DNA of 64,000 nucleotides from Geochorda sp036562495 (lineage in GTDB: Bacteria; Bacillota; Limnochordia; Limnochordales; Geochordaceae). This document shows, piece by piece, positions 33,785 to 43,314 of this stretch. Position numbers and translations under genes: made by a program. Below the pieces are notes generated by a model. That model was not told the DNA's origin, did not search any database, and worked only from the letters and a program-made list of their open reading frames with translations. The stretch lies in contig DATCKA010000030.1 of assembly GCA_036562495.1 (NCBI GenBank), positions 62,001-126,000 on the forward strand, given 5' to 3'. The stretch's first letter is position 1. Each line of letters opens with the position of its first letter.

Positions 33785-35125
33785 CTATGGCTCTTCGAGC
33801 CTTCGCACCACGATGCGCAGCCCCTCGGCCCTCACCACGCGCACCGGTGTACCCGGCTCCAGGTACTCCCCCTCGGTGCTCGCGTCCAGGCGCTCCCCAT
33901 CCACCTCGATGACGCCGCCCGGCCGCAGGGGCGTCAGCGCCCGCCCCGTACGCCCGACCCAGCGCTGGAGGTCCGCAGGGGCCGTGTAGCCCTGCTCGGA
34001 CGTCAGGCGCTCCCGCAGCACGATGCGCTGCCCGGTGCGGCTCACCTTGAAGTAGCGGAAGGCCAGCGCCCCCACCAGCGCCGTCATCACCACCGAGCCG
34101 CCGACGACGTAGAGGGCCGAGCGCGCGTCACGAAACGAGAGGTAGAGGCTGGCAAAGACGGCGACCAGGCCCGGGATCCCCGCGATGCCGAAGCCGGGGA
34201 ACGCCACCAGCTCCAGCACCAGCAGCGCCACGCCCACCAGGAAGAGGATGACGACCTCCCACCCCGCCAGCCCCGTCAGGAGGCGAGCCCCGAAGAACAG
34301 GGCCAGCGAGACCAGGCCCACGCTGCCCGCCACGCCCCACCCGGGCGAGGCGAGCTCGTACAGCAGCCCCAGGAAGCCGACGGTGAGCAACAGCGAACTG
34401 ACCGTGGGCTCCGTCAGGAACCGGGCGATCCGCTCGGCCCAGTTGGGCGAGCGCTCCACCAGCCGGGCCCCGGCCAGCCCAACGGCCGCCGCCGCGGCGG
34501 CCCGGTCCTGCGCGAGGGCGTCGGCGAAGCCCAGCTCGACGGCCTGCGCGGCGGTAAGGGTCAGGATCTTGCCCGCATCCACCACGCCGGGGATCTCGAT
34601 GCTCTTGTCGACCATCGCCGCCGCGATCCGACCGTCGCGCCCCTTGGCCTGGGCCGTCGCTTCGAACTCGGCACGCAGCGCCGAGATGATCTTCTCCTCC
34701 GCCGGGATGGGCTCGGCGGCTCCGATGCTGGAGCCCGGCGCCATGATCAGGTAGTCGCTGGCCAGCGCCACCAGCGCCCCGGCGGACTGGGCCCGCCTCG
34801 AGACGAACGCGACGGTGGGAAGACCCGCCTCCAGCAGCGCGTCGCGGATCTCCTCACCTGCGTCGACACGGCCTCCCGGCGTGTCGAGGTCGACCATGAG
34901 GGCCGTAGCCCCCGCCTGCCGCGCCTCGGCGACGGCTCGCTCGACGAAGGCAGCGAGCCCCAGATCGATGACGCCATGGATGGGCACGACGTAGACGACA
35001 GGGATCGCACCCGCCGGCGGCGTCAAGGGCTCACGCGCCCGCGCCCTCTCGAGGCCGCCCAGCAGGCCGGCGACGAGCACCCCGAGGGCCACCCACCGGG
35101 TCCATGGGACGTGGCGTGCTCGCAC
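33785..35125 (-). CDS. NfeD-family protein with ClpP-class serine protease domain
   Basis: 446 residues from the GTG at 35125 (GTAAGG 6 nt upstream). A signal or anchor segment (WVALGVLVAGLLGGL) precedes the protease domain, which has LDTPGGRVDAGEEIRDAL and RRAQSAGALVALASDYLIMA (probable nucleophile Ser). Four to five membrane helices and a C-terminal NfeD OB fold follow (LTPLRPGGVIEVDGERLDA). Members work with flotillin-like proteins in membrane quality control. A terminator separates it from rpsU, so it should have its own promoter, which I could not identify. Confidence 0.9.
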   Translation of the reverse strand: MRARHVPWTRWVALGVLVAGLLGGLERARAREPLTPPAGAIPVVYVVPIHGVIDLGLAAFVERAVAEARQAGATALMVDLDTPGGRVDAGEEIRDALLEAGLPTVAFVSRRAQSAGALVALASDYLIMAPGSSIGAAEPIPAEEKIISALRAEFEATAQAKGRDGRIAAAMVDKSIEIPGVVDAGKILTLTAAQAVELGFADALAQDRAAAAAAVGLAGARLVERSPNWAERIARFLTEPTVSSLLLTVGFLGLLYELASPGWGVAGSVGLVSLALFFGARLLTGLAGWEVVILFLVGVALLVLELVAFPGFGIAGIPGLVAVFASLYLSFRDARSALYVVGGSVVMTALVGALAFRYFKVSRTGQRIVLRERLTSEQGYTAPADLQRWVGRTGRALTPLRPGGVIEVDGERLDASTEGEYLEPGTPVRVVRAEGLRIVVRRLEEP

Positions 35126-35170
35126 CCGCGCCCTTACGCTCCTCCCAAGACACGACTCCCCAGACTCGGG

Positions 35171-35215
35171 TCGAAACAAAACAGCCGCCCGGCCATCTCT
35201 TCGATGCCGGGCGGC
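35171..35215 (-). terminator. Intrinsic terminator after rpsU
   Basis: On the minus strand a perfect 10-bp stem (35215-35206 with 35193-35184, GCCGCCCGGC type) closes a 12-nt loop and is followed by TGTTTTGTTTCG. It begins 28 bp past the rpsU stop. It should end most rpsU transcripts before the nfeD-type gene. Confidence 0.85.
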
Positions 35216-35243
35216 CCAAACCCTAGCCACCGCGCCGGTGCCG

Positions 35244-35414
35244 CTAGCCGCGGCGGCGCTTGGCCCGAGCCTTCTGCTTGCGGCGGTCGCTCGGTTTGAC
35301 GTAGTGCTCGTGACGACGCATCTCCGCCAGGATGCCGTCTTGCCGCATGATACGCTTCAGACGCCGCAACGCCGCATCCAGCGACTCGTGGTCGCCCACC
35401 CTGACCTCGGCCAT
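35244..35414 (-). CDS. rpsU: 30S ribosomal protein bS21
   Basis: 56 residues: MAEVRVGDHESLDAALRRLK opens it and it ends in the basic tail PSDRRKQKARAKRRRG. The start has GGGGAGG 6 nt upstream; the open frame before it is not conserved. bS21 binds the 3' domain of 16S rRNA and helps mRNA selection. In Bacillus it lies between yqeV/yqeW and yqeY; here its downstream partner is the nfeD-type gene and yqeY is missing. Confidence 0.96.
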   Translation of the reverse strand: MAEVRVGDHESLDAALRRLKRIMRQDGILAEMRRHEHYVKPSDRRKQKARAKRRRG

Positions 35415-35568
35415 GCCGGACCTCCCCTCTGCCCGTCCGGCGACCGGTCGGCGGGAGCCACCCTGGCCTCTCGAGCCCCCTCCGCGGTACCGGGGATACA
35501 GTTTGCCTTTCCACACGTGGTAGTGGCCTTCCTGCCCGAGCCGTCCAGGCGGATCGGGGAGGCGGCCC

Positions 35569-36120
35569 TCACGCCTGCGTGAGCCGGCTGACGACCGACA
35601 CCGGCACACCGAAGTGCAGCAGGCTCAGGTAGGCGAAGCCCATGCCGATCAGCGCCCCGACCAGGACATCCGAGGGGTAATGGTGACCCAGGTAGGTGCG
35701 GGAGAGCCCCACCAGCGCCGCAGCCCCCAGCGCCACCCCGGCCCACGAGGGCCAGAAGGCGCCCAGCACCGTGGCCAGCGCGAAGCTGGCGGCCGTGTGA
35801 CCCGACGGAAACGAGTAGTCGGCCAACGGGGCCACCACGCTGCGGCTCTCGGCAAGCACCAGATAGGGGCGGGGTCGCTCGGTCCGGCGCTTCAACACCT
35901 GCACCACCAGCTGGCTGCCGGCCAGCGCCAGCAGCGAAGCCATCCCTGCCCGGCGCGTCTCGCCCCCCAGGACCAGCAGCAAGACGGCGGTGCCCACGGT
36001 CGCCACGAAGCCGCCCAGGTGGGTATAGACGCGCATCACGCCGTCGAGCCAACGCCGCGCGAGACGCAGGTGCACGTATCCGAAGACCCACCGGTCAATC
36101 CGCATCAGCGCTCGCCGCAA
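35569..36120 (-). CDS. PAP2-family membrane phosphatase
   Basis: 183 residues. The three phosphatase motifs are complete: KRRTERPRP (KxxxxxxRP), SFPSGHTAA (PSGH) and SRTYLGHHYPSD (SRxxxxxHxxxD). Five membrane helices are likely. It probably dephosphorylates undecaprenyl pyrophosphate or another lipid phosphate outside the membrane. The start is a TTG with GAGGGG 8 nt upstream. It follows the HAD gene by 12 bp. Confidence 0.88.
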   Translation of the reverse strand: MRRALMRIDRWVFGYVHLRLARRWLDGVMRVYTHLGGFVATVGTAVLLLVLGGETRRAGMASLLALAGSQLVVQVLKRRTERPRPYLVLAESRSVVAPLADYSFPSGHTAASFALATVLGAFWPSWAGVALGAAALVGLSRTYLGHHYPSDVLVGALIGMGFAYLSLLHFGVPVSVVSRLTQA

Positions 36121-36132
36121 GCGAATGGCCCC

Positions 36133-36885
36133 TCACCCCCACCCGGTCGTGCCCACCGCTCGACCCCTGGCCGCCTCTCCCGACTCCGGGTCCCGAGATG
36201 CGCTCTGGGCAGCCAATCGCTCCAGCTCGCGAGCCGCATGCTCCCACGGTGCCAGCGCCGGGAGGACCACCTCGGCGCCCGTGGCCGCCAGCTCGCTCAC
36301 CCCGTAGGGCCCCGTCGCCACGGCGACGGCCTTGTAGCCGGCGGCGTGGGCCGCCTCCACGTCCAGGGGCGTGTCGCCCACCACGACCACGCACCGGACA
36401 GGTCGGCCCCAGTGCGATGCCGCCCGCCGCACCGCCGCCTCCAGGAGCGTCCGGCGGTCCTCGCCGTCCTCGGCGAAGCCTCCGACGGGGAAGTAGCCGT
36501 TGAGGTCGAAGGGCTCCAGCTTGCGGCGCGCCCCGGCCTCCAGGTTGCCCGTGCCCAGCGCCAGCGCCCAGCCGCTGGCCTGGGCCCATCGCAACAGCTC
36601 GACGACCCCAGGCAAGACCTCGCCGGCCCCCCGCGCAAGCTCCCGGTCCAGGGCCTGGAGGTAGCTCTCCACCAGCCGCTCCCGGTGCCGCTCCAACTCC
36701 GCCTCAAGGCCGCTGCGGCGGGCCATCTCGCGGAAGATGGCCAGATCGGTCCGCCCCGCGGTCCAGCGCGGCTCGAGCGACACGGCGCGACCGAAGACGG
36801 CCGCCCAGGCCTGCTCCATGGCACGGCGGCCAGCCCCGGCGCTCCTGATGAGCGTGCCGTCGAGGTCGAACAAGAGCAGACGCAC
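36133..36885 (-). CDS. HAD-superfamily phosphatase (phosphoglycolate phosphatase-like)
   Basis: 250 residues. HAD motif I is LLFDLDGTLIRSAG, motif II is ALALGTGNLEAGARRKL (Thr variant of the usual Ser/Thr), and motifs III/IV are VVVVGDTPLDVEAAHAAGYKAVAVATG. The cap is helical (~20-85), placing it with Gph/PGP-type enzymes. The physiological substrate is not known. It is in the same direction as the PAP2 gene that follows. Confidence 0.87.
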   Translation of the reverse strand: MRLLLFDLDGTLIRSAGAGRRAMEQAWAAVFGRAVSLEPRWTAGRTDLAIFREMARRSGLEAELERHRERLVESYLQALDRELARGAGEVLPGVVELLRWAQASGWALALGTGNLEAGARRKLEPFDLNGYFPVGGFAEDGEDRRTLLEAAVRRAASHWGRPVRCVVVVGDTPLDVEAAHAAGYKAVAVATGPYGVSELAATGAEVVLPALAPWEHAARELERLAAQSASRDPESGEAARGRAVGTTGWG

Positions 36886-36943
36886 GCCCTCATGGTACCG
36901 TCACGGCGCGCGGGCGGTCAAATGCCGCGGACCACCGTGAGCC

Positions 36944-38185
36944 TCAGGAAGCAGGTGAGCCCGGCAGGCGGGCGCCGTCGACGGCAAGGACGCGGGGCAA
37001 CAGCCAGTTGGCCACCAGCGACGGGACGTCGAGGGTCACCCTCACCCTGACGCCCTGGGCCAGGTAGTACCCACCTCGGCGGCTCGCCTCCAGGACCGGG
37101 CGACGCGCCACGCTGGCCAGCTGCTCGCGCAAGGACCGGATGGCCGCCGAGAAGAGGCCCTCCATGCGCCCCACCGCGCCCGGCGTCGTGGGCCATAGGG
37201 CAGAGGTCCACGCGTGTCGCTCGAGGCCCTCGCACTCGGGCCCGTCGTGGCCGGCCTCGCCGGCGCCCCTCCCCTCGCCCGACGGCACCGCCGCGTGGTC
37301 GGCACCGCACGCCAGAGAGAGAAACGCCAGCCATAGCTCGCCCTCCATGGGGGCCAGCCGTCGCGTCCCGCCCGGCCCGTCCACGGTGACGGGGCTTCCT
37401 GCCACCGCCTGCACGTGCAGGCACGGAGGGGCATCGTCGAGACCGCTGGCCCTCACCGGGACGGTCGTCTCGACGCGGAGCGCCTCCGGCCGGTCGGCCG
37501 CGGCGGCCGCATCCGCCAGGGCCCGCACCATCGGGTCCCGAGCGATGGCGTCGCAGTGGCGCCCTCGATGCGACGACGGTGCGCGAGCCTCTCCCATCAA
37601 CAGCGCCACACACGCCAGCGCCGCGGCCCCATCGCTCTCCTCGCCGGCCAGCCGCTCCGCCGCCTCCAGGGCGCGCCACCCCTCGGCGGGCCGCCCCTCC
37701 AGCAGGTAGAGGGCGCCCAACCAGAGGGCGGGCCGAAAGTCATCGGTGAGCCGCTCGCGCTGCAGGCGCAGCATGGCGCGCGCCTGGGTCTGGTAGGCGC
37801 GCTGCAGGCGACGACACCGCACCGAGCGGATCACCAGCAGACGGGCCAGGCTCTGCAGCGACGGGTTGATGGAGGCGCCCGGCAGCAGCCGAGCCGCTAC
37901 GTCCACCGGCAGACGGGCATCCTCCCGGCAGGCCACCAGCCAGCCGACGCCTCGCAACATGTCGCGCTCCGCTGCCGGGTCCGTACGAGCGAGCCCTCTG
38001 GCCAGACGATCCAGGTGCGCCCGGGCCAGGCGGTCCGCCACGGGGGCCCAAGCCCTTCCTCCAAGGATGGGTACCCCCCATCGCCTGGCCGCAGAGGGCG
38101 AGCGCGTGTCCAAACCGTTTTCAAATTCCCTCGATGATTCAAAGAGGGTCTCGATGGACGTTGCCCTCCTTGGTCCGGACCCCAC
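36944..38185 (-). CDS. SARP-like transcriptional regulator with C-terminal winged helix
   Basis: 413 residues starting with GTG. The middle (~55-225) is helical and Ala/Leu-rich, like TPR or BTAD repeats (RPALWLGALYLLEGRPAEGW). Residues ~255-385 read like the OmpR/SARP winged helix: VTVDGPGGTRRLAPMEGELW, then a charged insert, then SALWPTTPGAVGRMEGLFSA and RRGGYYLAQGVRVRV. In SARP proteins the winged helix is normally first and the TPR part second; here the order is reversed. The target is unknown. It lies alone, with an AT-richer stretch at its 5' end (38105-38155). The start is uncertain. Confidence 0.65.
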   Translation of the reverse strand: MGSGPRRATSIETLFESSREFENGLDTRSPSAARRWGVPILGGRAWAPVADRLARAHLDRLARGLARTDPAAERDMLRGVGWLVACREDARLPVDVAARLLPGASINPSLQSLARLLVIRSVRCRRLQRAYQTQARAMLRLQRERLTDDFRPALWLGALYLLEGRPAEGWRALEAAERLAGEESDGAAALACVALLMGEARAPSSHRGRHCDAIARDPMVRALADAAAAADRPEALRVETTVPVRASGLDDAPPCLHVQAVAGSPVTVDGPGGTRRLAPMEGELWLAFLSLACGADHAAVPSGEGRGAGEAGHDGPECEGLERHAWTSALWPTTPGAVGRMEGLFSAAIRSLREQLASVARRPVLEASRRGGYYLAQGVRVRVTLDVPSLVANWLLPRVLAVDGARLPGSPAS

Positions 38186-38235
38186 GCCCCCGGACCCTAG
38201 CTCCTCACTTAGCCGTCCGGGCCGCTCCTCCTCTC

Positions 38236-39159
38236 TTACCAGCCGAAGCTCGTCTGTCCGTCGGCCGTCGAGTCAACGGCTGACGCCGGCAGGCTCGTGA
38301 AGCCGGCCTCCTGCTTGAGCCGGTGGATCGTCGTCTCGAGGCGAACACGCATCGCCTCGTCGACGTGGTCGCCTCCCCGGTACAGGTCCCGGTACAGGGC
38401 GCTCAGCCACGGCGTCCGGCGTCGCAACCACGCCAGGTAGACCTCCCTGGCCCCCTCGCACAGGCGCAGTGGGCTGGCATGAACGTCCACGGCTCCGGCC
38501 TCCCGCGCGGCCTGGACCAGGGCCGCAAGGCCGGCCGGATCGTCCGTCAGGCCGGGCAAGATGGGGGCGATCATGACGCCCACGCGTACCCCCGCCTGCG
38601 CCAGCATGCGCACCGCTCGCAGCCGCTGAGCGGGCGGCGGCGCGCCCGGCTCTACCGAGCGTGCCAGCGTCCGGTCCAGCGTGGTGATGGTCATCCAGAC
38701 CGTGGTGGCGGGCGCCCGGCGGCAGAGCTCTCCCAGCAGATCCCGGTCGCGCACCACCAACGTCGACTTGGTGACCAGCGAGATGGGGGTCCGATGCGCC
38801 AGGAAGACGGCCAGGCTCCGACGGGTGAGGCGGAGCCTCCCCTCCGGCGGCTGATAGGGATCGGTGGCCGTGCCGACGGCCACCAGCTCCCGTCGCCAGG
38901 TGGGCCGCGTCAACTCGGCTCGCAGGCATCGGGGTGCGTCCAGCTTGGCGAGGATGATGCGGTCGAAATCGTCCTCGGCGTTGTAACCCAAGAACTCGTG
39001 CGTGCGGCGGGCATAGCAGTACCGGCAGGCATGGGCGCAGCCGCGGTACGGGTTGAAGGACCACCGGAAGGGCATGCCCCTCACCGGGTTGATGACCCTG
39101 GAGGCCGGCATCGGCACGATCCGCAACCGGCCGTAGACGCCGATGGCCGTAGCAACCAC
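38236..39159 (-). CDS. Radical SAM protein (SplB-like/Rv2578c family)
   Basis: 307 residues from a GTG at 39159 preceded by AGGGGG at 9 nt; the ATG nine codons upstream has no ribosome site. The [4Fe-4S] motif is CAHACRYCYARRTHE. RVINPVRGMPFRWSFNPYRG and VGTATDPYQPPEGRLRLTRR are typical of the family that resembles spore photoproduct lyase. A thymine-dimer repair role is possible but unproven; the reaction is unknown. It has its own sigma-A-like promoter. Confidence 0.86.
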   Translation of the reverse strand: MVATAIGVYGRLRIVPMPASRVINPVRGMPFRWSFNPYRGCAHACRYCYARRTHEFLGYNAEDDFDRIILAKLDAPRCLRAELTRPTWRRELVAVGTATDPYQPPEGRLRLTRRSLAVFLAHRTPISLVTKSTLVVRDRDLLGELCRRAPATTVWMTITTLDRTLARSVEPGAPPPAQRLRAVRMLAQAGVRVGVMIAPILPGLTDDPAGLAALVQAAREAGAVDVHASPLRLCEGAREVYLAWLRRRTPWLSALYRDLYRGGDHVDEAMRVRLETTIHRLKQEAGFTSLPASAVDSTADGQTSFGW

Positions 39160-39207
39160 CTCGACGCACCCCCTACCCGAACACATGTTGGGCGATGGGG
39201 TGTTCGG

Positions 39208-39236
39208 ATCTTATCCCAGGCGGTGGCCCGCGTCAA
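39208..39236 (-). promoter_or_regulatory. Sigma-A-type promoter of the radical SAM gene
   Basis: On the minus strand: TTGACG (39236-39231), a 17 bp spacer, TAAGAT (39213-39208). Start of transcription would be about 40 nt before the GTG at 39159. The patch is clearly AT-richer than its surroundings. Confidence 0.75.
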
Positions 39237-39312
39237 CCCTCGAGACCGCGACGACCGGGGCCCGGCCGCACCGGCCGGGCCCCGGCGGATGGGATCCTCT
39301 CGACGGCTCGCC

Positions 39313-39843
<531 letters not shown>

Positions 39844-39968
39844 GTCGGACCCCTCCTTGTCCGCCTCTCTCCAGGCTGGGCTCCCGTCGCACCCCTAGGG
39901 TGCCGCGCCGGAGCCCCGGTCGCACTGTTTTCCCCGTGCTAACCAGGCTTCCTGCCGGGGTCCGGTGT

Positions 39969-40934
39969 TCAAGCCGCCGCAGGCGCGTGGCCGGTGATGG
40001 CGTCGATGGCCTGCAGCAGATCGTCGCTGAGACGCAGGCCGGCGGCGCCCAGGTTCTCCTCCAGCTGCTCGAGGCGCGTCGCGCCCACGATGGCGGAGGT
40101 CACCTCGGGACGCCGGAGCACCCACGCCAGGGCCATCTGGGCCGGTGTCATGCCTGCCGAGCGCGCGAGGTCGGCCAGCCGCTGGACCTGCTGGAGGGTC
40201 TGTTCGTTCATGAAGCGCCCGATGAACATGTTGCTGCGCGGGTCGGCGGCGCGGCTGCCGGCCGGCGGCGGCTGACCGGGGGCGTACTTGCCCGTCAGCA
40301 CGCCCTGCGCCAGCGGAGAGAAGACCACCTGGCCGATCCCCTCCCGGGCGCAGACGGGCAGCACCTCTCGCTCGATGTCGCGCTCGAGGATGTTGTACAG
40401 CGGCTGGTTGGAGACGATGGGATCCAGGCCGAGCTGGCGCGCCAGGTGCACCGCGTCCGCGATCTGCACCGCCGTCCACTGGCTGACGCCGACGTAGAGG
40501 ACCTTGCCCTGGGTCACCAGGTCGTCCAGGGCCCGCAGCGTCTCGTCCAGCGGCGTCTCGGGATCGAAGCGGTGGCACTGGTAGAGATCGATGTAATCGG
40601 TGCCGAGCCGCTTGAGACTGGCGTGGCACTGCTCCATGATGTGCTTGCGTGACAGCCCCCGGTCGTTGGGACCGTCGCCCATGGGGAAGAAGACCTTGGT
40701 GGCCAGCACGTACGAGCTGCGGGGAAAGACGCGCAGGGCCTCGCCCACCACCTCCTCGGCCACTCCCCGGTGATAGACGTTGGCCGTGTCGAAGAAGTTG
40801 ACCCCGCGCTCGTAGGCCGCTCGGATGATCTCGATGGACCGCTGCCGGTCGACCGAGCCGCCGAAGGTCAACCAGCTCCCCAGCCCGATCACCGACAGCC
40901 GTACACCGGCCCGCCCGAGGCGTCGATACTCCAC
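39969..40934 (-). CDS. Aldo/keto reductase (potassium-channel beta-like subgroup)
   Basis: 321 residues. The start is the GTG at 40934 giving MEYRRLGRAGVRLS; AAAGGAGGAGG lies 4 nt upstream and includes the ATG of a longer reading. The tetrad Asp and Tyr appear in FFDTANVYHRG, the Lys in LATKVFFPMG, and the His in DLYQCHRFDPETP. WVLRRPEVTSAIVGATRLEQLEEN is the NADPH-site helix. It reduces aldehydes or ketones; the substrate is unknown. Divergent from the Nudix gene. Confidence 0.92.
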   Translation of the reverse strand: MEYRRLGRAGVRLSVIGLGSWLTFGGSVDRQRSIEIIRAAYERGVNFFDTANVYHRGVAEEVVGEALRVFPRSSYVLATKVFFPMGDGPNDRGLSRKHIMEQCHASLKRLGTDYIDLYQCHRFDPETPLDETLRALDDLVTQGKVLYVGVSQWTAVQIADAVHLARQLGLDPIVSNQPLYNILERDIEREVLPVCAREGIGQVVFSPLAQGVLTGKYAPGQPPPAGSRAADPRSNMFIGRFMNEQTLQQVQRLADLARSAGMTPAQMALAWVLRRPEVTSAIVGATRLEQLEENLGAAGLRLSDDLLQAIDAITGHAPAAA

Positions 40935-41088
40935 CGGACCTCCTCCTTTCATGCGCTCATCGACGGTCGGTCAGGAGGGCAGGCTCTTGTGGGGCCCACC
41001 CCGAACTCATGGTCGTCCCACCCACCGGCGGCGGCAGGCCGACGCGGCCGGCCGCCCGCCACCCAGACGGAGGGGAGAAGGCGAGACG

Positions 41089-41541
41089 TTGGCCTTCCGC
41101 AAGGCGCTCCTCATCGCGCGTGTCGTCGTCGTCCAGGACGGCCAGGTGCTGCTGGCTCACCATCGCCACCCCGACGGCCGTGACTTCTGGTGCTTCCCCG
41201 GTGGCCACGTGGAGGAGGGCGAGGGCTTCGTCGACGCCGCCATCCGCGAGATGGCCGAGGAGACCGGCCTGACCGTCGAGATCGTCGACGTGGTCTACGT
41301 CCAGGACTTCGCACGCCCTCCGGGGCCCGATGCCGCCGAGGTCTTCTTCCGCGCCCGCATCGCGGGCGGCCGGCTCTCGCCCAAGCCGGAGCCCAACCTG
41401 GTGGAGGTAGCCTGGGTGCCGCTATCCCAGCTGGCGCGCTACCGGGTCTTGCCTCCTGCCCTGGCCGAGGCCGTGGCCGACGGCCGCTGGGAGAGCTGGC
41501 ACCTGCCGGTGCCCTGGCCTGCCCACAAGGGCGGCTCCTGA
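41089..41541 (+). CDS. Nudix hydrolase
   Basis: 150 residues starting with TTG, with AAGG 7 nt upstream in a purine-rich stretch. The Nudix box is complete: GGHVEEGEGFVDAAIREMAE followed by ETGL, i.e. GX5EX7REUXEEXGU. It hydrolyses a nucleoside diphosphate linked to another group; the substrate cannot be read from sequence. The gene is divergent from the aldo/keto reductase and convergent with the FUN14 gene (34 bp gap). Confidence 0.9.
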   Translation: MAFRKALLIARVVVVQDGQVLLAHHRHPDGRDFWCFPGGHVEEGEGFVDAAIREMAEETGLTVEIVDVVYVQDFARPPGPDAAEVFFRARIAGGRLSPKPEPNLVEVAWVPLSQLARYRVLPPALAEAVADGRWESWHLPVPWPAHKGGS

Positions 41542-41575
41542 GGCGGGCTCGGGCCGGGCGACGCCCCCCGCCCCC

Positions 41576-41905
41576 TCATCCCTTGCGAAAGCCCAGCCAG
41601 AAGCCCAGGCTGAAGCTGCCGGCGGCCGCGATGCTGCTGGAGAACCACGCGATGATCCGCTCCAGCGCGCCCCGTGCCCCGCCGGCCTGGGTCACCGCGC
41701 CGGTGTAGGCGGCCTCCAGGGCCTCCCAGTGGATGGTGATGAAGCCCATCTTGGCCATCCCGACGAAGAGCGCGGTCATGGCCCCTACCAGCAACAGCGC
41801 CACCTTGATGGCCTTCTTGAGGCTGTAGCCGACGGCCAGGCCGAGGACGAAGCCGAGACCCGCCTGACCTCCGAGAAGCGACCAGTTGATCCCGCCCGGC
41901 TCCAC
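41576..41905 (-). CDS. FUN14-family membrane protein
   Basis: 109 residues. NWSLLGGQAGLGFVLGLAVG with YSLKKAIKVALLLVG matches the FUN14 signature (GxxGFxxGYxxKKxxK), followed by a second hydrophobic segment and a C-terminal FSLGFWLGFRKG. The bacterial role is unknown; eukaryotic FUNDC1 is a mitophagy receptor. It lies 129 bp downstream of citrate synthase in the same direction. Confidence 0.85.
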   Translation of the reverse strand: MEPGGINWSLLGGQAGLGFVLGLAVGYSLKKAIKVALLLVGAMTALFVGMAKMGFITIHWEALEAAYTGAVTQAGGARGALERIIAWFSSSIAAAGSFSLGFWLGFRKG

Positions 41906-41960
41906 GCCCTCACCCCCACGGCGCCCCGGATCGCCACCGCCCCGACGGGCTCGAGGACGG

Positions 41961-42004
41961 CCGGGGGCGGAGCCTCGCCCTCTCCGTGTTGGCCCCGCCC
42001 CCGG
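41961..42004 (-). repeat. Inverted repeat between citrate synthase and FUN14 genes
   Basis: Perfect 10-bp arms (41961-41970 and 41995-42004, CCGGGGGCGG type) around a 24-nt loop. No T-run follows on the minus strand. It could slow read-through from the citrate synthase gene, but the long loop and missing tail make terminator function doubtful. Confidence 0.4.
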
Positions 42005-42034
42005 TCGTCTCCTGCATGCCGCCCCCGGCGGCGC

Positions 42035-43180
42035 TCATGCCGCCGTATGCGGAGGCCTGTCCTCGATGGGCACGTAGCGCAGTTCCATGGGCCCCGTGTA
42101 CTCGGCCCGCGGCCGGATGAGGCGGTTGTCCGCGTACTGCTCCAGGAGGTGGGCGGTCCACCCGCTGATGCGGCTCACGGCGAAGACGGGGGTGAACAGA
42201 TCCACCGGGATGCCCAGCAGGTAGTAGACAGAGGCCGAGTAGAAGTCGACGTTGGGGTAGAGGTCCTTCGCCGACCGCACCGCCTCCTCCACCGCCAGCG
42301 AGATGGCGTACCACCGGGGCTCGCCCTTGAGGCTGGATAGCTCTTCGGAGAAGCGCTTCAAGATGAGGGCCCGAGGATCCCACGTCTTGTAGACCCGGTG
42401 ACCGAAGCCGGGGATCCGTTCCTTGGCCAGCAGCTTGGCCTGTACCACCTCGGCCGCTCGATCCGGCTCGCCGATCTCCATCAACAGCCGCATCACCTGC
42501 TCGTTGGCGCCGCCGTGCAGCGGACCCTTGAGCGTGCCGACGGCGGCGGCCACGGCCGAGTAGATGTCCGACAGCGTCGACGCGGTGACCCGCGCCGCGA
42601 AGCACGAGGCGTTAAACTCGTGGTCGGCGTGCAGGATCAGCGCCACGTCCATGATGCGCGCCGAAGTGGGGTCGGGCCGCTGCCCCGTGAGCATGTACAG
42701 GAAGTTGGCGGCGTGGCCCAGCTCCGGATCCGCCTCCACCAACGGCAACCCCCGGCGCAGCCGGTGAAACGCCGCCACCACCGACGCCATCTGGGCCGTC
42801 AGGCGCACCGACTTGCGCAGATTGGCCTCCCGGCTGTTGTCGTCGGCCTCGGGATCGTACAGCCCGAGGGCCGCCACGGCCGTCTGCAGCACCGCCATGG
42901 GCGACCGAGCGGGGAGGCTCGCCAGCAGCGAGACCACGCCCGACGGCAGTGCACGGGCGGCGGCGAGCTCTCGACGCAGGCTCGCCAGCTCCGCGGAATC
43001 GGGCAGCCGACCGTGCCACAGCAGGAAGCACACCTCCTCGAAGGTGGCGTGCTCGGCCAGGTCCCGAATGTCATAGCCCTGGTAGATCAGCCGGCCCTGC
43101 TTGCCATCGACGTAGCTGATGGACGAGCGGGCCACCACGACGCCTTCCAAGCCTCTTGCGATCTGAGTCGCTTCGCTCAT
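42035..43180 (-). CDS. Citrate synthase
   Basis: 381 residues, short (type II-like) citrate synthase, also possible as 2-methylcitrate synthase. The catalytic His lie in LKGPLHGGANEQVM and GFGHRVYKTWDPRA, the Asp in PNVDFYSASVYYLLGIP. The N-terminus has SSISYVDGKQGRLIYQGYDI. It condenses acetyl-CoA and oxaloacetate. No other TCA-cycle gene is nearby. The 134 bp upstream hold direct CCTATT copies and a CGTG/CACG inverted repeat, but I cannot name a regulator. Confidence 0.93.
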   Translation of the reverse strand: MSEATQIARGLEGVVVARSSISYVDGKQGRLIYQGYDIRDLAEHATFEEVCFLLWHGRLPDSAELASLRRELAAARALPSGVVSLLASLPARSPMAVLQTAVAALGLYDPEADDNSREANLRKSVRLTAQMASVVAAFHRLRRGLPLVEADPELGHAANFLYMLTGQRPDPTSARIMDVALILHADHEFNASCFAARVTASTLSDIYSAVAAAVGTLKGPLHGGANEQVMRLLMEIGEPDRAAEVVQAKLLAKERIPGFGHRVYKTWDPRALILKRFSEELSSLKGEPRWYAISLAVEEAVRSAKDLYPNVDFYSASVYYLLGIPVDLFTPVFAVSRISGWTAHLLEQYADNRLIRPRAEYTGPMELRYVPIEDRPPHTAA

Positions 43181-43314
43181 GGCCTCGCACCCACGCCCCC
43201 CGTGTCAAGATCGGTTTCCACGCCCGGCCGCGCTGAAACCTATTGGCTCCTATTCGTGCTAGCGAACACGAGTACCTGCAGGGCGCCGCATGGTGGCGGG
43301 TTCGCGGCCCGTCT

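Noticed and set aside
39890..39905. Short GCACCC/GGGTGC inverted repeat upstream of tpx
   Set aside because: Six bp with a three-base loop and no T-run; too weak for a terminator and no known operator matches.
40935..40952. ATG start for the aldo/keto reductase
   Set aside because: The codons it would add are themselves the AAAGGAGGAGG ribosome site for the GTG at 40934, whose product begins with the usual family sequence.
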